64,000 nucleotides of DNA from Streptomyces tirandamycinicus (GTDB lineage: Bacteria; Actinomycetota; Actinomycetes; Streptomycetales; Streptomycetaceae). Positions within the stretch are counted from its first letter, which is position 1. Each line of letters begins with the position of its first letter. This document shows, piece by piece, positions 15,609-24,720 of this stretch. The stretch covers positions 2,854,501 through 2,918,500 of the forward strand of contig NZ_CP029188.1 in NCBI RefSeq assembly GCF_003097515.1, given 5' to 3'. The notes under the pieces are model-generated. The model made no database searches. It had not been told where the DNA came from and was given only the letters and a program-made list of their open reading frames with translations. Position numbers and translations under genes: made by a program.

Positions 15609-17876
15609 GTGAACCGTTCCCTGCGCATCCGAGGGCTGCTCGCCCTCGCTGTCGTTGCCCTGTCCCTGTACGTCGCGCTCACCGTGCCCATCCAACTTGG
15701 GCTTGATCTGCGCGGCGGTACGCAGATCGTGCTGGAAACCCGACCGCCCGACACCGCCGCACCCGACGGCGAGGCCACCGACCGCACCGTGGAAGTGCTG
15801 CGCGGCCGCATCGACGCGCTCGGCGTCGCCGAACCCACCATCGCCCGCTCCGGCGACAACCGGATCGTCGTCGAACTGCCCGGCGTCCAGGACCCGACCA
15901 AGGCCGCCGACGTTCTCGGCCGCACCGCTCAACTCACCTTCCACCAGGTACTCGGCACCGCAAACAGCGCCGACGACATCCCCAAACCACTGCCCAAATG
16001 GCCCCGCCAGCACGTCCTGGCTGATGAGTCCGGCCAACTCCTGCGCCTTGAGGCCGCCTCGCTGACCGGCAACCACGTCAAGGAAGCCGCAGCCCGCTTC
16101 GACCAGCAGGGCGGTTCCGGCTGGCACGTCACCGTCGACTTCAAAGGCCCCGGCCGTGACGGGTGGGCCCGCCTGACCGGCCAGGCCGCGTGCCACCCGG
16201 CGGGAGACCCTTCCCGCCGGGTCGCCATCGTCCTCGACGACAAGATCATCTCCTCGCCGCAGGTCGACCCGTCGGTCCGCTGCGGCTCCGGCATCAGCGG
16301 CGGCTCGACGCAGATCACGGGGTCCTTCAGCGCCGACGAAGCCAAGGAACTGGCCCTGCTCATCAACGGCGGCGCCCTGCCCGTGCCGGTCGAGACCGTC
16401 GAACAGCGCACCGTCGGCCCCACCCTCGGAGCAGAGGCCATCACGGCCAGCGCCTGGGCCGCCGCCATCGGCACCGCACTAACCGCCCTGTTCATCATCG
16501 CCGTCTACCGGCTCATGGGTGCCCTGGCCACCGTGGCCCTGGCCTGCTACGGCCTCATCTCCTACGCCGCCCTGGCCGCCCTCGGCGCCACCCTCACCCT
16601 CCCGGGTCTTGCCGGATTCGTCCTGGCCATCGGCATGGCAGTCGACGCCAACGTGCTCGTCTTCGAACGCGCCCGCGAAGAGTACGCCGCACGCCACCGC
16701 CCCACCCCACGCTCATCCCTGGCCGCCGGGTTCCGCAGTGCCTTCAGCGCGATCGCCGACTCCAACATCACCACCCTCATCGCCGCCGGCCTGCTGTTCT
16801 TCCTCGCCTCCGGACCCGTCCGCGGCTTCGGCATCACCCTGGGCATCGGCGTCCTCGCCTCCATGCTCAGCGCCCTGGTCATCACCCGCGCGCTCGCCGA
16901 CTACGCCGCCGCACGCCCCTGGGTGCGCCGCCGCCCCCGCCTCACGGGCATCGCCCACACCGGCACCGTCCGCGACCGCCTCAGCCGCACAAACCCCAAT
17001 CCGCTGCGCCACCCCCGCCGCTGGCTGGCCGCCTCCATCGCCGCGCTCGTCGTGGCGGTCTCCGGCATCGCGCTGCGCGGCCTCGACTTCGGCATCGAAT
17101 TCACCGGCGGCCGCGTCATCGAATACACCACCGCCACCTCCATCGACCCCGAACAGGCCCGCACCGCCCTCGCCGACGCCGGATTCCCCCGCGCCATCGT
17201 CCAGACCTCCGGCGACAACCAATTCACCGTACGCACCCACCAGCTGAGCAACACCCAGGCAGCCGAGATCACCGACACCGTCAGCGATCTCTCACAGAAC
17301 GTGAGCAAGCTGCGCGACGAAGCCATCGGCCCCAGCCTCGGCAAGGAACTCCGCCAAGGCGCTCTCATCGCCCTCGCCGTCGCCCTCGCAGCCCAGCTCG
17401 GCTACCTCGCGGCACGCTTCCGCCTGGTGTTCGGAACCGCCGCGGTCGCCGCTCTCGCCCACGACGTGGTGATCCTCGTCGGCATCTTCGCCTGGCTCGG
17501 CAAGCCCATCGACGGCGTCTTCCTCGCCGCGCTCCTGACCGTCATCGGCTACTCCGTCAACGACTCCGTCGTCGTCTTCGACCGCATCAGAGACCTCAGC
17601 CGTCGCGACCGCAAGACGCCCCTGGCCCGCATCAGCAACCAGGCACTCCTGCAAACCCTGCCCCGCACCGTCAACACGGGCATGGGCGCGGCGTTCATCC
17701 TCACCGCGCTGGCCGTCCTCGGCGGCGACTCCCTCACCGACTTCGCCCTCGCCCTCCTCATCGGCCTCGCAGTCGGCACCTACTCCTCCATGTTCACCGC
17801 CACACCCCTCGCCATCGAGATCCACAACCGCACACACGTGCCCCATCCCGCCACCAACTCAGCGCGCAGAACCTGA
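15609..17876 (+). CDS. secDF: Fused SecD-SecF protein translocase subunit
   Basis: Membrane protein of 755 residues that uses the proton gradient to help pull secreted proteins out through SecYEG. The SecD half has TM1, 'GLDLRGGTQIVLE' and the periplasmic P1 domain. Then come five helices with 'GMAVDANVLVFERAREE'. The SecF half begins near residue 480 with its own TM1, 'GLDFGIEFTGG' and 'GYSVNDSVVVFDRIRD'. GTG 15609 is chosen for GGAGG 6 nt upstream; the longer frame from 15198 overlaps the small secreted protein. Chromosomal Streptomyces secD and secF are separate genes, so this is an extra, fused copy carried by the island. Confidence 0.93.
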   Translation: MNRSLRIRGLLALAVVALSLYVALTVPIQLGLDLRGGTQIVLETRPPDTAAPDGEATDRTVEVLRGRIDALGVAEPTIARSGDNRIVVELPGVQDPTKAADVLGRTAQLTFHQVLGTANSADDIPKPLPKWPRQHVLADESGQLLRLEAASLTGNHVKEAAARFDQQGGSGWHVTVDFKGPGRDGWARLTGQAACHPAGDPSRRVAIVLDDKIISSPQVDPSVRCGSGISGGSTQITGSFSADEAKELALLINGGALPVPVETVEQRTVGPTLGAEAITASAWAAAIGTALTALFIIAVYRLMGALATVALACYGLISYAALAALGATLTLPGLAGFVLAIGMAVDANVLVFERAREEYAARHRPTPRSSLAAGFRSAFSAIADSNITTLIAAGLLFFLASGPVRGFGITLGIGVLASMLSALVITRALADYAAARPWVRRRPRLTGIAHTGTVRDRLSRTNPNPLRHPRRWLAASIAALVVAVSGIALRGLDFGIEFTGGRVIEYTTATSIDPEQARTALADAGFPRAIVQTSGDNQFTVRTHQLSNTQAAEITDTVSDLSQNVSKLRDEAIGPSLGKELRQGALIALAVALAAQLGYLAARFRLVFGTAAVAALAHDVVILVGIFAWLGKPIDGVFLAALLTVIGYSVNDSVVVFDRIRDLSRRDRKTPLARISNQALLQTLPRTVNTGMGAAFILTALAVLGGDSLTDFALALLIGLAVGTYSSMFTATPLAIEIHNRTHVPHPATNSARRT

Positions 17877-18059
17877 CAGAGAACGGTCGCCCGCTGCGGC
17901 AACTCACGGGGCAGGTGATCAGGCCGCCTGACCGAAGCCCCACCGGTCAGGTTCTCCGCCCGCGGGTGCCTGAAATCCACATTCAGCTTCGTCTCCTACG
18001 CATCGGGCCGGATACCGAACTCGTGCGTGGATTACTCGCCGAACCGGTTGACTGCTCGT

Positions 18060-18370
18060 TCAGGAAGGCGCGATGTTGATCAGGTCCGCCGGCTGGTTCA
18101 TCGCTGCGGCCTCCTTGCGGATCGCCTGCTCGGCGATGCACCGGGCCTCCGGCTGGTCGTACGCCACACCAACCCGCTTGCGCACCCCCGGGTGATGCTT
18201 CGCCGTCAGCTCCGCCCGGAACACCGGCTGTGCGCCCTCCGGTAGCTCCACCTGCCGCTGGACGAACCACCACCTGCTCCGGCACATCCTCCAGCGCCGG
18301 GAAGCACACCCCGTGCGTTGGTACGACTTCAGACGCCTTCCGCTTTCCGAACGTGATCGTTTGGTTCGAG
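18060..18370 (-). pseudogene. Broken hypothetical gene
   Basis: Coding-like text occurs in two minus-strand frames. One frame holds 'GKRKASEVVPTHGVCFPALEDVPEQ'-like residues upstream, and the other continues 'VQRQVELPEGAQPVF...' to the stop at 18060. A frameshift near 18275 would join them. I do not recognise the family and cannot place the true start. Confidence 0.35.
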
Positions 18371-18449
18371 GGGGGTGGGCACGAACTCCGGCTGGCGGCG
18401 GGAGGGATGGTCGTGGTTCGTCCGTTCATCTCGCTTGTGGAGGTGGCTG

Positions 18450-18920
18450 GTGCCGTCGGTGCTCGGTCTGCTGGAGGCCCGGGAGAAGAAGGTCCGGGAA
18501 GAGGTCGCGCGGTTGCGGGAGGAGGCCGAGCGGGTGCAGGCCGCACTCGGCGAGGCGGAACGCGCGCTTCCGCGTCTTGCGGATGCGCGTGTGACGGTGG
18601 CCGAGGTGCTGGCCGAGCCTCCGCGTGCGGTCGTGGAGCCGGTGGGGAGCGCGGTGGCGGGGGCCGTGGTGCCGCGACGGACCGAGGGGATGACGGCATC
18701 GGCCCTGCCTGCGGACTACCAGCGGATCGTGTCCGTACTGGAGTCGGAGGCGGGCCGGGAAGGCATGCGGTGCCAGAAGCTGGCTGCGGCCCTGGGGCTT
18801 CAGGCGGTCCCGGCGAAGGTCGAGGGACTTCGGTCGAAGGCGAAACGACTGGTGGAAGGAGGCTTTGCGCTCCAGACGCGGCCGGGAGTGTTCACCCCGC
18901 TCGGGACGCCGGCCGGCTGA
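18450..18920 (+). CDS. Coiled-coil plus winged-helix-like hypothetical protein
   Basis: 156 residues from GTG 18450, which has GGAGG 5-6 nt upstream. The N-terminus is a strong coiled coil ('LLEAREKKVREEVARLREEAERVQ'-type, residues 5-55). The C-terminus (about 90-156) looks like a small winged helix ('MRCQKLAAALGLQAVPAKVEG' then 'AKRLVEGGFAL'). This pairing recurs in Streptomyces proteins of unknown function, often beside transposase genes as far as I recall. Here it directly abuts a transposase remnant on the opposite strand. The role may be DNA binding; not established. Confidence 0.6.
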   Translation: MPSVLGLLEAREKKVREEVARLREEAERVQAALGEAERALPRLADARVTVAEVLAEPPRAVVEPVGSAVAGAVVPRRTEGMTASALPADYQRIVSVLESEAGREGMRCQKLAAALGLQAVPAKVEGLRSKAKRLVEGGFALQTRPGVFTPLGTPAG

Positions 18921-18924
18921 AGGC

Positions 18925-19357
18925 ACCGGACCGGCGCCCGGCCAGACGGCCGCTCCGCCGTCGGCCCAGACCCGTGCCAGCTGCCCGAAGCGGCCCCTGG
19001 CCACCGGCAGCAGGGAGCGGGCGGCGTCCCGGTCGGTGGTCGACGTCGGCGTGACCAGCACGGCCAGCAGCAGACCGAGCGTGTCGGTGAGTAGATGCCA
19101 CTTGCGCCCGTTGACCTTCTCGCCCGCGTCGAAGCCCCGCGAGGTGAGGGCGACGGTGGCGTCCGCCTTCACCGACTGCGAGTCGATAACCGCCGCACTC
19201 GGCTCCCGGTCACGGCCCTCGGCATCGCGGACCGCCTCACGCAGCCGGTCGTGCAGCTCGGCCACAAGTCCCGCATCCCGCCAGCGGGCGAAGAAGGCAT
19301 ACACCCGTGGCCAGGGCGGGAAGTCCGACGGCATCACCCGCCACTTGATGCCGTTGT
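18925..19357 (-). pseudogene. IS5-family transposase remnant
   Basis: Central part of a DDE transposase: 'VDNGIKWRVMPSDFPPWPRVY' leading into 'SAAVIDSQSVKAD' (first catalytic Asp) and 'GRKWHLLTDTLGLLLAVLVT', up to 'RVWADGG' (second Asp). Both ends are missing. At the 5' side the homology begins abruptly inside another gene (19373-19665), and at the 3' side the frame breaks near 18930. No terminal repeats are visible, so it is a dead fragment. Confidence 0.75.
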
Positions 19358-19372
19358 CGACGGATGTGATCT

Positions 19373-19665
19373 GCGAACGGTGTCTCGTTGCCGATCGACC
19401 GCACAGTGACGCGTCCCGAGTCGCCCATGTCGTAGCCGGTGTGCGACTCCGACTCCTCGACGATCAGACACCCGTCCGATCCAGTTGTGACGTGAACGAC
19501 TGCACCCCGGTCATCGATCAGCCACACGTCCAGCTGCCCCGCAGGGGCATCGCTGCCATACACATGCTGCGATCCGACGACCTCCGCGAGAGTGCGTTCC
19601 GCAAGACTCTGTGCAGCCGCCCCACCCCCATGAAGCGGGCGCCCGTTCGACTTCTCAGACTCCAT
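19373..19665 (-). pseudogene. Hypothetical protein gene truncated by IS remnant
   Basis: From ATG 19665 about 97 codons are coding-like ('MESEKSNGRPLHGGGAAAQS' at the start, 'LDVWLIDDRGAVVHVTT' in the middle, 'VTVRSIGNETPFAD' at the end). The frame then runs into the transposase remnant in a different register. Acidic, soluble and unrecognised; it could be an immunity-type protein, which is speculation. Confidence 0.45.
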
Positions 19666-19766
19666 CGGCCGACAGTACCGCCAGCCGATCTCCCAGCTCA
19701 CGGCCTTATAGCGGGACAGCCCTTAGGAACGAGGCCGAAGGACGATCCCACGTCACCCGCGCATGC

Positions 19767-20264
19767 TTACAGTGACGCGATGTCGGCGACCACACGCTGG
19801 GGAACCGCCTTCATGATGTCCGACAAATCCGCTTCCAGAGTGTGGTCCGAACTCCCACTCCCGCACAACACCCGGCCCATCGTGGTGACGGCGGTGTCGA
19901 ACACCACCGTCACCAGCGGATCCGCACACAGCGGTGTCACCCCTCCGGGCTCCATGCCGAGTCGCTGCAGGATCTCCGGGGAAGCGGGGCGGACGTCCGA
20001 CCGCCTGACACCGACAGCGGCAGCGAGCTGTCCGTACCGGATGCGGCCAGGGCCGGGGATCGATGCCAACACGATGGAATCGGAACCAGAACTGAACGCA
20101 AGCGTCTTGACGGAAAGGACGACATTCTCCTGGGTGAACGCCGTGTGAGCGAGAATATCCTCACCCGTACGGATGGGCTCGTGCCGATGCACGATGTAGG
20201 CGGCTCCGGCTCCCTCGAGCAGCCTCAGAGCTGTCGAGTGAGGGGTAGTTGGCAAAGATTCCAT
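19767..20264 (-). CDS. YbaK/EbsC family aminoacyl-tRNA deacylase
   Basis: 165-residue trans-editing protein of the YbaK/ProX superfamily, which hydrolyses mischarged aminoacyl-tRNA such as Cys-tRNA(Pro). Family features are 'LLEGAGAAYIVHRHEPIRT' at the N-terminus, the conserved Lys in 'NVVLSVKTLAF' near residue 53, and the glycine-rich 'GGVTPLCADPLVTVVFD' region near 107. Length is typical. It is a single gene surrounded by broken or unassigned DNA inside the island, so it is either intact cargo or a survivor. Confidence 0.82.
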   Translation of the reverse strand: MESLPTTPHSTALRLLEGAGAAYIVHRHEPIRTGEDILAHTAFTQENVVLSVKTLAFSSGSDSIVLASIPGPGRIRYGQLAAAVGVRRSDVRPASPEILQRLGMEPGGVTPLCADPLVTVVFDTAVTTMGRVLCGSGSSDHTLEADLSDIMKAVPQRVVADIASL

Positions 20265-20940
20265 CCGGGTTCCCTTTCGGTGCTGCGGTCGTGTTGCCGC
20301 AGAATCCTAGCGCCCACCCCCACAGACCTTTCCGGTCCCAACAGGGCCCCCTCGACGGTGCTATCAGTCGGACGTCTTCGGCTTTTCTCGCCCCTGGTGT
20401 CGGGGACCGAGTTTCGAGGTCGGCGAGTCGACTCGCGGATGCTTCCGGCTGTTGTCCGCTCTGCTCGCTCATCAGCCGGGTGCGCAGGAGGGCAGATGGG
20501 GATTCCACCCCTCGTACGAGGGACGCCGTCACCCTTCGAGCGGTGACCTCGGGGTTCCTCCGGATCTTCCTGCAGCCGACGGTCTCCTCGGCTCCGGGCC
20601 GCGCCAACGCCTCGCAGTCGTCGCGGCTGCCGGGCGGCGGTCGACCGGCGCAATGTCACCGGGGCGCGTCAGGTCGCCTCAGCCAGCAGCCCCCGGTTCT
20701 CCGGCGGAAGTCCCTACGACCGGCCTCCCCGAACCGCGTCAGTTCCCGCCCGCCACGGCCGTGCCACCGACGTGCCGGTGCGTTGATCGTTTGCTGGGCT
20801 GGTCCCGGAGATTGCCGGACCAGGTCCTTCCTCGGACACTACCGGAGTCGAAGGTGATCTCCCGTTTGGTCCGCCCGCTGGTCTCTCTTCGGCTGTACCG
20901 TCGGGCGAACTCCGGCTCACGCCTCTCCACGGCATAGTCC
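20265..20940. other. Unassigned stretch in island
   Basis: About 675 bp. Several frames are open but none has convincing codon usage or a recognisable motif. A minus-strand frame beginning 'MSEQSGQQPEASASRLADLE' (near 20470) reaches past the YbaK start and could be a decayed gene. Confidence 0.3.
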
Positions 20941-21228
20941 TCAACCTGCCTCTTCGGTGGCGCGGAGTCTGCCCACAGGAGACACCCCGGCTCCAAAGGA
21001 TTCCCGAGCAATGGGGGAGAAGTCGTACCGGTCCACCGGGTCGTTCTCCAGATCGGTGATGAGGGCATTGGACGCGTGGACGCGAGAGACCACAGCGGGG
21101 CTTGCCAGGCTGATGGCAATGCTGTCGGCGAAGGGGGCGCCCATGTCGGTCACCTGCAGAGACTCCGCGTCCACGGCAAGCAGACCGTTGTCGATGAAGG
21201 GCGCCAATTCAGTGGCGAACCGCTCCAC
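20941..21228 (-). pseudogene. C-terminal fragment resembling a HemN/HemW-type radical SAM protein
   Basis: The last roughly 95 codons are coding-like: 'FIDNGLLAVDAESLQVTDMG' followed by 'FADSIAISLA'. This resembles the C-terminal wing of oxygen-independent coproporphyrinogen oxidase-like radical SAM proteins, where a similar 'GLL...VT..G..F.R.IA' pattern occurs. The catalytic CxxxCxxC part is absent. GTG 21228 could still start a short protein, but no ribosome site is seen. Similarity is judged by eye. Confidence 0.35.
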
Positions 21229-21278
21229 CGGGTCTACCGTCGATGACGACGGGCCTCGGGTCAGCAGACAATGGCGCC

Positions 21279-21701
21279 ATGACGTTGACGATCTGGGTCG
21301 ATGGCTGGCAGATGCAGTGCTGTGGAGACAGCTTCGCACCAGGGGATGTCGTCTCGTGGACGCTGCTGAAGGTCGGTCCGCAGGAGTACGCCGACATTGT
21401 CGGTAGCGAGCGTGCGGATGAGATCGACTTCCGCGAGGAGCATCACGGCCAGGGGGAGGAGCACCCACCCACCTCGGTGGAAGTGGTGTCGATCGTCGAG
21501 GTGCACTGCCGCTACGGAGTGCCCCCGGGTGCCACGGACAAGGTGAACTACCCCGTTCCGGGCACGACCGTTCTGGTCCCGGTCGAGACGGCGGACGGGT
21601 GGGCGAAGGCGCGGCCGGACGTGAGCTTCGCGGGCTACCTGGTGACCGCACGACGTGCCTCGGACGAGGCCGAAGACGCGGCTGTCCCGATCAATCGCTA
21701 G
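21279..21701 (+). CDS. DUF6578-type hypothetical protein
   Basis: 140-residue soluble acidic protein that begins 'MTLTIWVDGWQMQCCGDSF', the characteristic start of a Streptomyces family I recall as DUF6578. No enzymatic motif is visible; the function is unknown. ATG 21279 is preferred over ATG 21243 because family members begin at this point. It stands alone on the plus strand between two broken genes. Confidence 0.65.
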   Translation: MTLTIWVDGWQMQCCGDSFAPGDVVSWTLLKVGPQEYADIVGSERADEIDFREEHHGQGEEHPPTSVEVVSIVEVHCRYGVPPGATDKVNYPVPGTTVLVPVETADGWAKARPDVSFAGYLVTARRASDEAEDAAVPINR

Positions 21702-21707
21702 TTCGCC

Positions 21708-22175
21708 TCAGTCCGGCATGTCTGGCCGGCCGTCCCGGTTGGAGTAGCTCTCGAAGCAGTAGCGGGTCGTGCGATCCCACTTCCTTGCCAGTGGCCAGCT
21801 CGTACGCCTCATCCGGCACGTACAGCAGCCATTCGCCGTCACGCTCGGTGGAGGTGTGCGGAACGAACTTGTCCGTGTCGGAGAAGACGCTCTCCAGACA
21901 GCTCGGCCGGCGGCGACCACCGCGCACCGGGCGTACCGGAAACCGTCGGACGACTACGGAAAGGGCCTGCCGTCTCGGGCTGTCAGGTCGATCACCGGGA
22001 GCGTGCCGAACTTCTCCTGGTTCAGGCGGTAGAGCGCCTCGGCGTGGCGTTCCGCAAAGCCGATGATGTAGGAGACGGGACGGCGGCTCAGCTCCTGGGC
22101 GAGGCGCCGGCAGTTCGCGTGGGTGGCTTCGCCGTTCAGGGTGGCTATCAGTGCCAAGAAGTCGGCCCATGTCAT
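21708..22175 (-). pseudogene. DUF4240 protein gene, multiply disrupted
   Basis: The family pattern can be followed from 'MTWADFLALIATLNGEA' to the end 'CFESYSNRDGRPDMPD', but not in one frame. After 'RDGRPFP' there is an in-frame TAG near 21955, where a single C-to-T change from CAG explains it. The same frame then goes on to 'ARCAVVAAGRAVW'. It shifts into another frame for 'DTDKFVPHTSTERDGEWLLYV', and returns near 21780. One nonsense mutation plus two compensating indels show decay without selection. Confidence 0.75.
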
Positions 22176-22310
22176 TCTCACGGGCGCAGGATGTCAGGGC
22201 GGTCTGACATCCACAGCTGACATCAACGACGGTGGACGGGGCAGGCGTACCCGGCCGGCCGCAGCAGCCGTCAGCAGTGCCCCTCCGCCGCCCCGCACCG
22301 CCCGAGCGAA

Positions 22311-22317
22311 CTCCTAA
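22311..22317 (+). other. Left piece of split attR
   Basis: CTCCTAA equals the first seven bases of the att core (the tRNA anticodon loop). It is followed at once by the end of the first IS element, whose TAA target duplication reappears before 24721. Confidence 0.65.
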
Positions 22318-23175
22318 GACGCCGTTTCTGATGGCGTGATCGCTCGTTGAGCCGTGCATGACGGATCTGGTGGAGCGGTTGGTACCGGACGAGCTGTGGA
22401 CGCTGTTTCGGCGGGTGGTGCCGCCGACAGAGGTCATACGCCCCCAGGGCGGCGGCAAACGGAGGGCCGGTGACCGCGAGTGCCTGGCGGCGATCATCTT
22501 CGTGGCCACCTCGGGCTGCACCTGGCGGCAGCTGCCACCAGTGTTCGGGCCGGCCTGGCCCACCGTCTACCGCCGCTTCACCCAGTGGAGCCGGGACCGG
22601 GTCTGGGCCAGGCTGCACCGCGTCATCCTCGACGAACTCGGCGCCCGGGGCGAGCTGGATTGGTCGCGGTGCGCGATCGACTCCGTCAGCGTCCGGGCGG
22701 CAAAAGGGGGCCACTGACCGGACCGAATCCGACCGACCGCGGCAAGCCGGGATCGAAAATACACCTGATCACCGACCGAAACGGCGTGCCGCTGTCGCTG
22801 GGCATCTCCGGCGCCAACATGCACGACAGCCTCGGCCTGGAGCCGCTCGTGCGCGGGATCCCGCCCATCCGCTCCCGCCGCGGCCCGCGCCGCCGACGTC
22901 CGGCCAAGCTCCACGCCGACAAGGGCTACGACTACGACCACCTGCGGAAATGGCTTCGTAAGCGTCGCATCCGCCACCGCATCGCCCGCAAAGGCATCGA
23001 GTCGTCCACGCGGCTCGGCCGACACCGCTGGGTCGTCGAGAGGACGGTCTCCTGGCTGGCCGGATGCCGACGTCTGCACCGCCGTTACGAGCGCAAGGCC
23101 GAGCACTTCCTGGCCTTCGTCGGCATAGCCGCAGCCCTCATCAGCTACCGCCGACTCACCAACTGAAACAACGTC
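22318..23175 (+). mobile_element. IS5-family insertion sequence (IS copy 1)
   Basis: 858 bp, with imperfect terminal inverted repeats (GACGCCGTTTCTGATGG at the left, GACGTTGTTTCAGTTGG read inward at the right) and TAA on both sides as target duplication. It encodes a two-frame transposase of the IS427-like type. It directly adjoins a second, related element. Confidence 0.82.
22358..23166 (+). CDS. IS5-family transposase, two frames joined by -1 frameshift
   Basis: ORFA (22358-22717) carries the DUF4096-type N-terminal domain ('FVATSGCTWRQLPPVF') and the first catalytic Asp in 'CAIDSVSVRAAKGGH'. ORFB, in the -1 frame, begins around the slippery run AAAAGGGGG (22702-22710) with 'KRGPLTGPNPTDRG' and holds 'ADKGYDYDHLRKWL' (second Asp) and 'WVVERTVSWL' (Glu), ending at 23166. 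Production of active transposase needs frameshifting at the A/G run. Both frames look intact, so the element may be active. Confidence 0.85.
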
Positions 23176-23202
23176 TAAGAGGTCGTCTCAGTTGGTGCGG
23201 GA

Positions 23203-23820
23203 TCACATTCCGCGGTCTGGGCCGTATGCCTCGCGGGTGGGCTGGCCTGGTCCTGCAGGTGGGTACTCCAGCCACACGGGGCCGGGGTAGAAGGCTGCGC
23301 TGTCCCAACCGGTCATCTCCTCGCCGACGAGGTAGCGGTACAACCACTCGGCGAAGGTCATGGGGTGTCCGACCCAGTCGCCCTCTGCCCCTTGGACCAC
23401 CACACCGTCGGAGAACCCGTGGACCGACGAGGCTAGGAAGACCGCAGCTCCTTGATCGGTGGCGGCGATGGGTATGAGACCTTCGGTGGTTCCGAAGCTG
23501 AGCTGGGGGAGTTGGCAGAAGACGCGAGGATCGTCATCCGGCCCAGTGATGTAGGAATCCCATTTGCTATCAGCCCAGACTTCTGATGCCGAGCGGATCT
23601 CCTCGCCCAGGTTCCACCAGCTTGACGCAGGGTGAGACAGGGTGAGGTGTCCGTTGATCTGCACTGGTGCATACGCGTCGACGATCTGTTTGTAGTCCCC
23701 CGGAATCGTCCTGCCGAGTTCCTCCTCCAGGCTGAGCCAGGCCGCAGGGGCGGCGTAGCGTTCCTCTCCGGGGCCCAGCATCGCGAAGACGGCCTGCAGG
23801 TAGTCGGTCATGGCGGTCAT
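23203..23820 (-). CDS. SMI1/KNR4 (SUKH) family protein, IS passenger
   Basis: 205-residue soluble acidic protein of the SMI1/KNR4 superfamily. Typical parts are 'SLEEELGRTIPGDYKQIVDAY' near residue 30, the strand region 'GLIPIAATDQGAAVFL' near 112 and 'MTFAEWLYRYLVGEEM' near 153. Bacterial members are often immunity proteins against contact-dependent or polymorphic toxins. No toxin gene is adjacent. The gene lies inside the terminal repeats of IS copy 2, opposite to the transposase, so it may travel with it. ATG 23820 or the ATG three codons later can start it. Confidence 0.78.
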   Translation of the reverse strand: MTAMTDYLQAVFAMLGPGEERYAAPAAWLSLEEELGRTIPGDYKQIVDAYAPVQINGHLTLSHPASSWWNLGEEIRSASEVWADSKWDSYITGPDDDPRVFCQLPQLSFGTTEGLIPIAATDQGAAVFLASSVHGFSDGVVVQGAEGDWVGHPMTFAEWLYRYLVGEEMTGWDSAAFYPGPVWLEYPPAGPGQPTREAYGPDRGM

Positions 23821-23908
23821 GCCTCTCGAAGATGCTTGCCGGGATCGTTCGTGCCAGCATCGAGCACCTTTCCTGTCGACGGCTGGCCGGGGTCCTCGTT
23901 GTCATGGC

Positions 23909-24711
23909 ATGGAGATGGTGCGGCAGCTGGTGCCAGACAGGTTGTGGGAGCTTTTCCTTCGCGTGATGCCCGAGGCGCCTGTGCGTCCGCAAGGCGGTGG
24001 ACGTCGGAGGGCTGACGATCGCGGAGTCCTGGCCGCGATTCTGTTCGTTGCCACCTCTGGTTGCACATGGCGGCAGCTCCCACCCATGTTCGGGGTGTCT
24101 TGGCAGACCGCCCATCGCCGATTCACGCACTGGACCGAAGCCCGCGTTTGGGCCAAACTGCACCGCCTGGTCCTCGACGAACTGGGCGCCCGTGGAGAGC
24201 TGGACTGGTCGCGGTGCGCGATCGACTCGGTGAGTCTGCGGGCGGCAAAAGGGGGCCACTGACCGCACCGAATCCGACCGATCGTGGCAAGTTGGGGTCG
24301 AAGATCCATCTGATCACCGACCGGAACGGACTGCCGCTGTCGCTCGGCATCTCCGGCGCCAACATGCACGACAGCCAGGGCCTTGAGCCACTCGTGCGCG
24401 GCATCCCGCCCATCCGCTCCCGTCGCGGCCCGCGCCGCCGACGGCCCGGCAAGCTCCATGCCGACAAGGGCTACGACTACGACCACCTGCGCCGCTGGCT
24501 CCGTGAGCGCGGCATCCGCCACCGCATCGCTCGCAAGGGCATCGAGTCCTCACAGCGGCTCGGCCGACACCGATGGGTGGTCGAAAGGACCGTGTCCTGG
24601 CTGGCCGGCTGCCGACGCCTCCATCGCCGCTACGAACGCAAGCCCGACCACTTCCTTGCCTTCGTCGGCATAGCCGCAGCCGTCATCTGCCACCGCCGCC
24701 TCACCAACTGA
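23909..24711 (+). CDS. IS5-family transposase of IS copy 2, two frames
   Basis: Closely related to the transposase of copy 1. ORFA starts at ATG 23909 ('MEMVRQLVPDRLWELFLRVM') and ends at 24262 after 'CAIDSVSLRAAKGGH'. ORFB in the -1 frame carries 'HADKGYDYDHLRRWL' and 'WVVERTVSWL' to 24711. The slippery run AAAAGGGGG is at 24247-24255. All three DDE residues are kept. Divergence from copy 1, especially at the N-terminus, shows that the two are distinct isoforms rather than a recent duplication. Confidence 0.85.
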
Positions 24712-24720
24712 GACGACGTC

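Larger units (their letters stand above)
23179..24720 (+). mobile_element. IS5-family element with extra gene between its ends (IS copy 2)
   Basis: A left end GAGGTCGTCTCAGTTGGTG (23179) matches the right end read inward from 24720 (GACGTCGTCTCAGTTGGTG); over 22 bp 20 match. TAA flanks both ends. At 1542 bp it is nearly twice as long as copy 1. The extra 700 bp lies between the left end and the transposase and encodes a SUKH-family protein on the opposite strand. No other left end is visible close to the transposase. An alternative is that the left end is a solo relic of a third copy. Confidence 0.65.
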
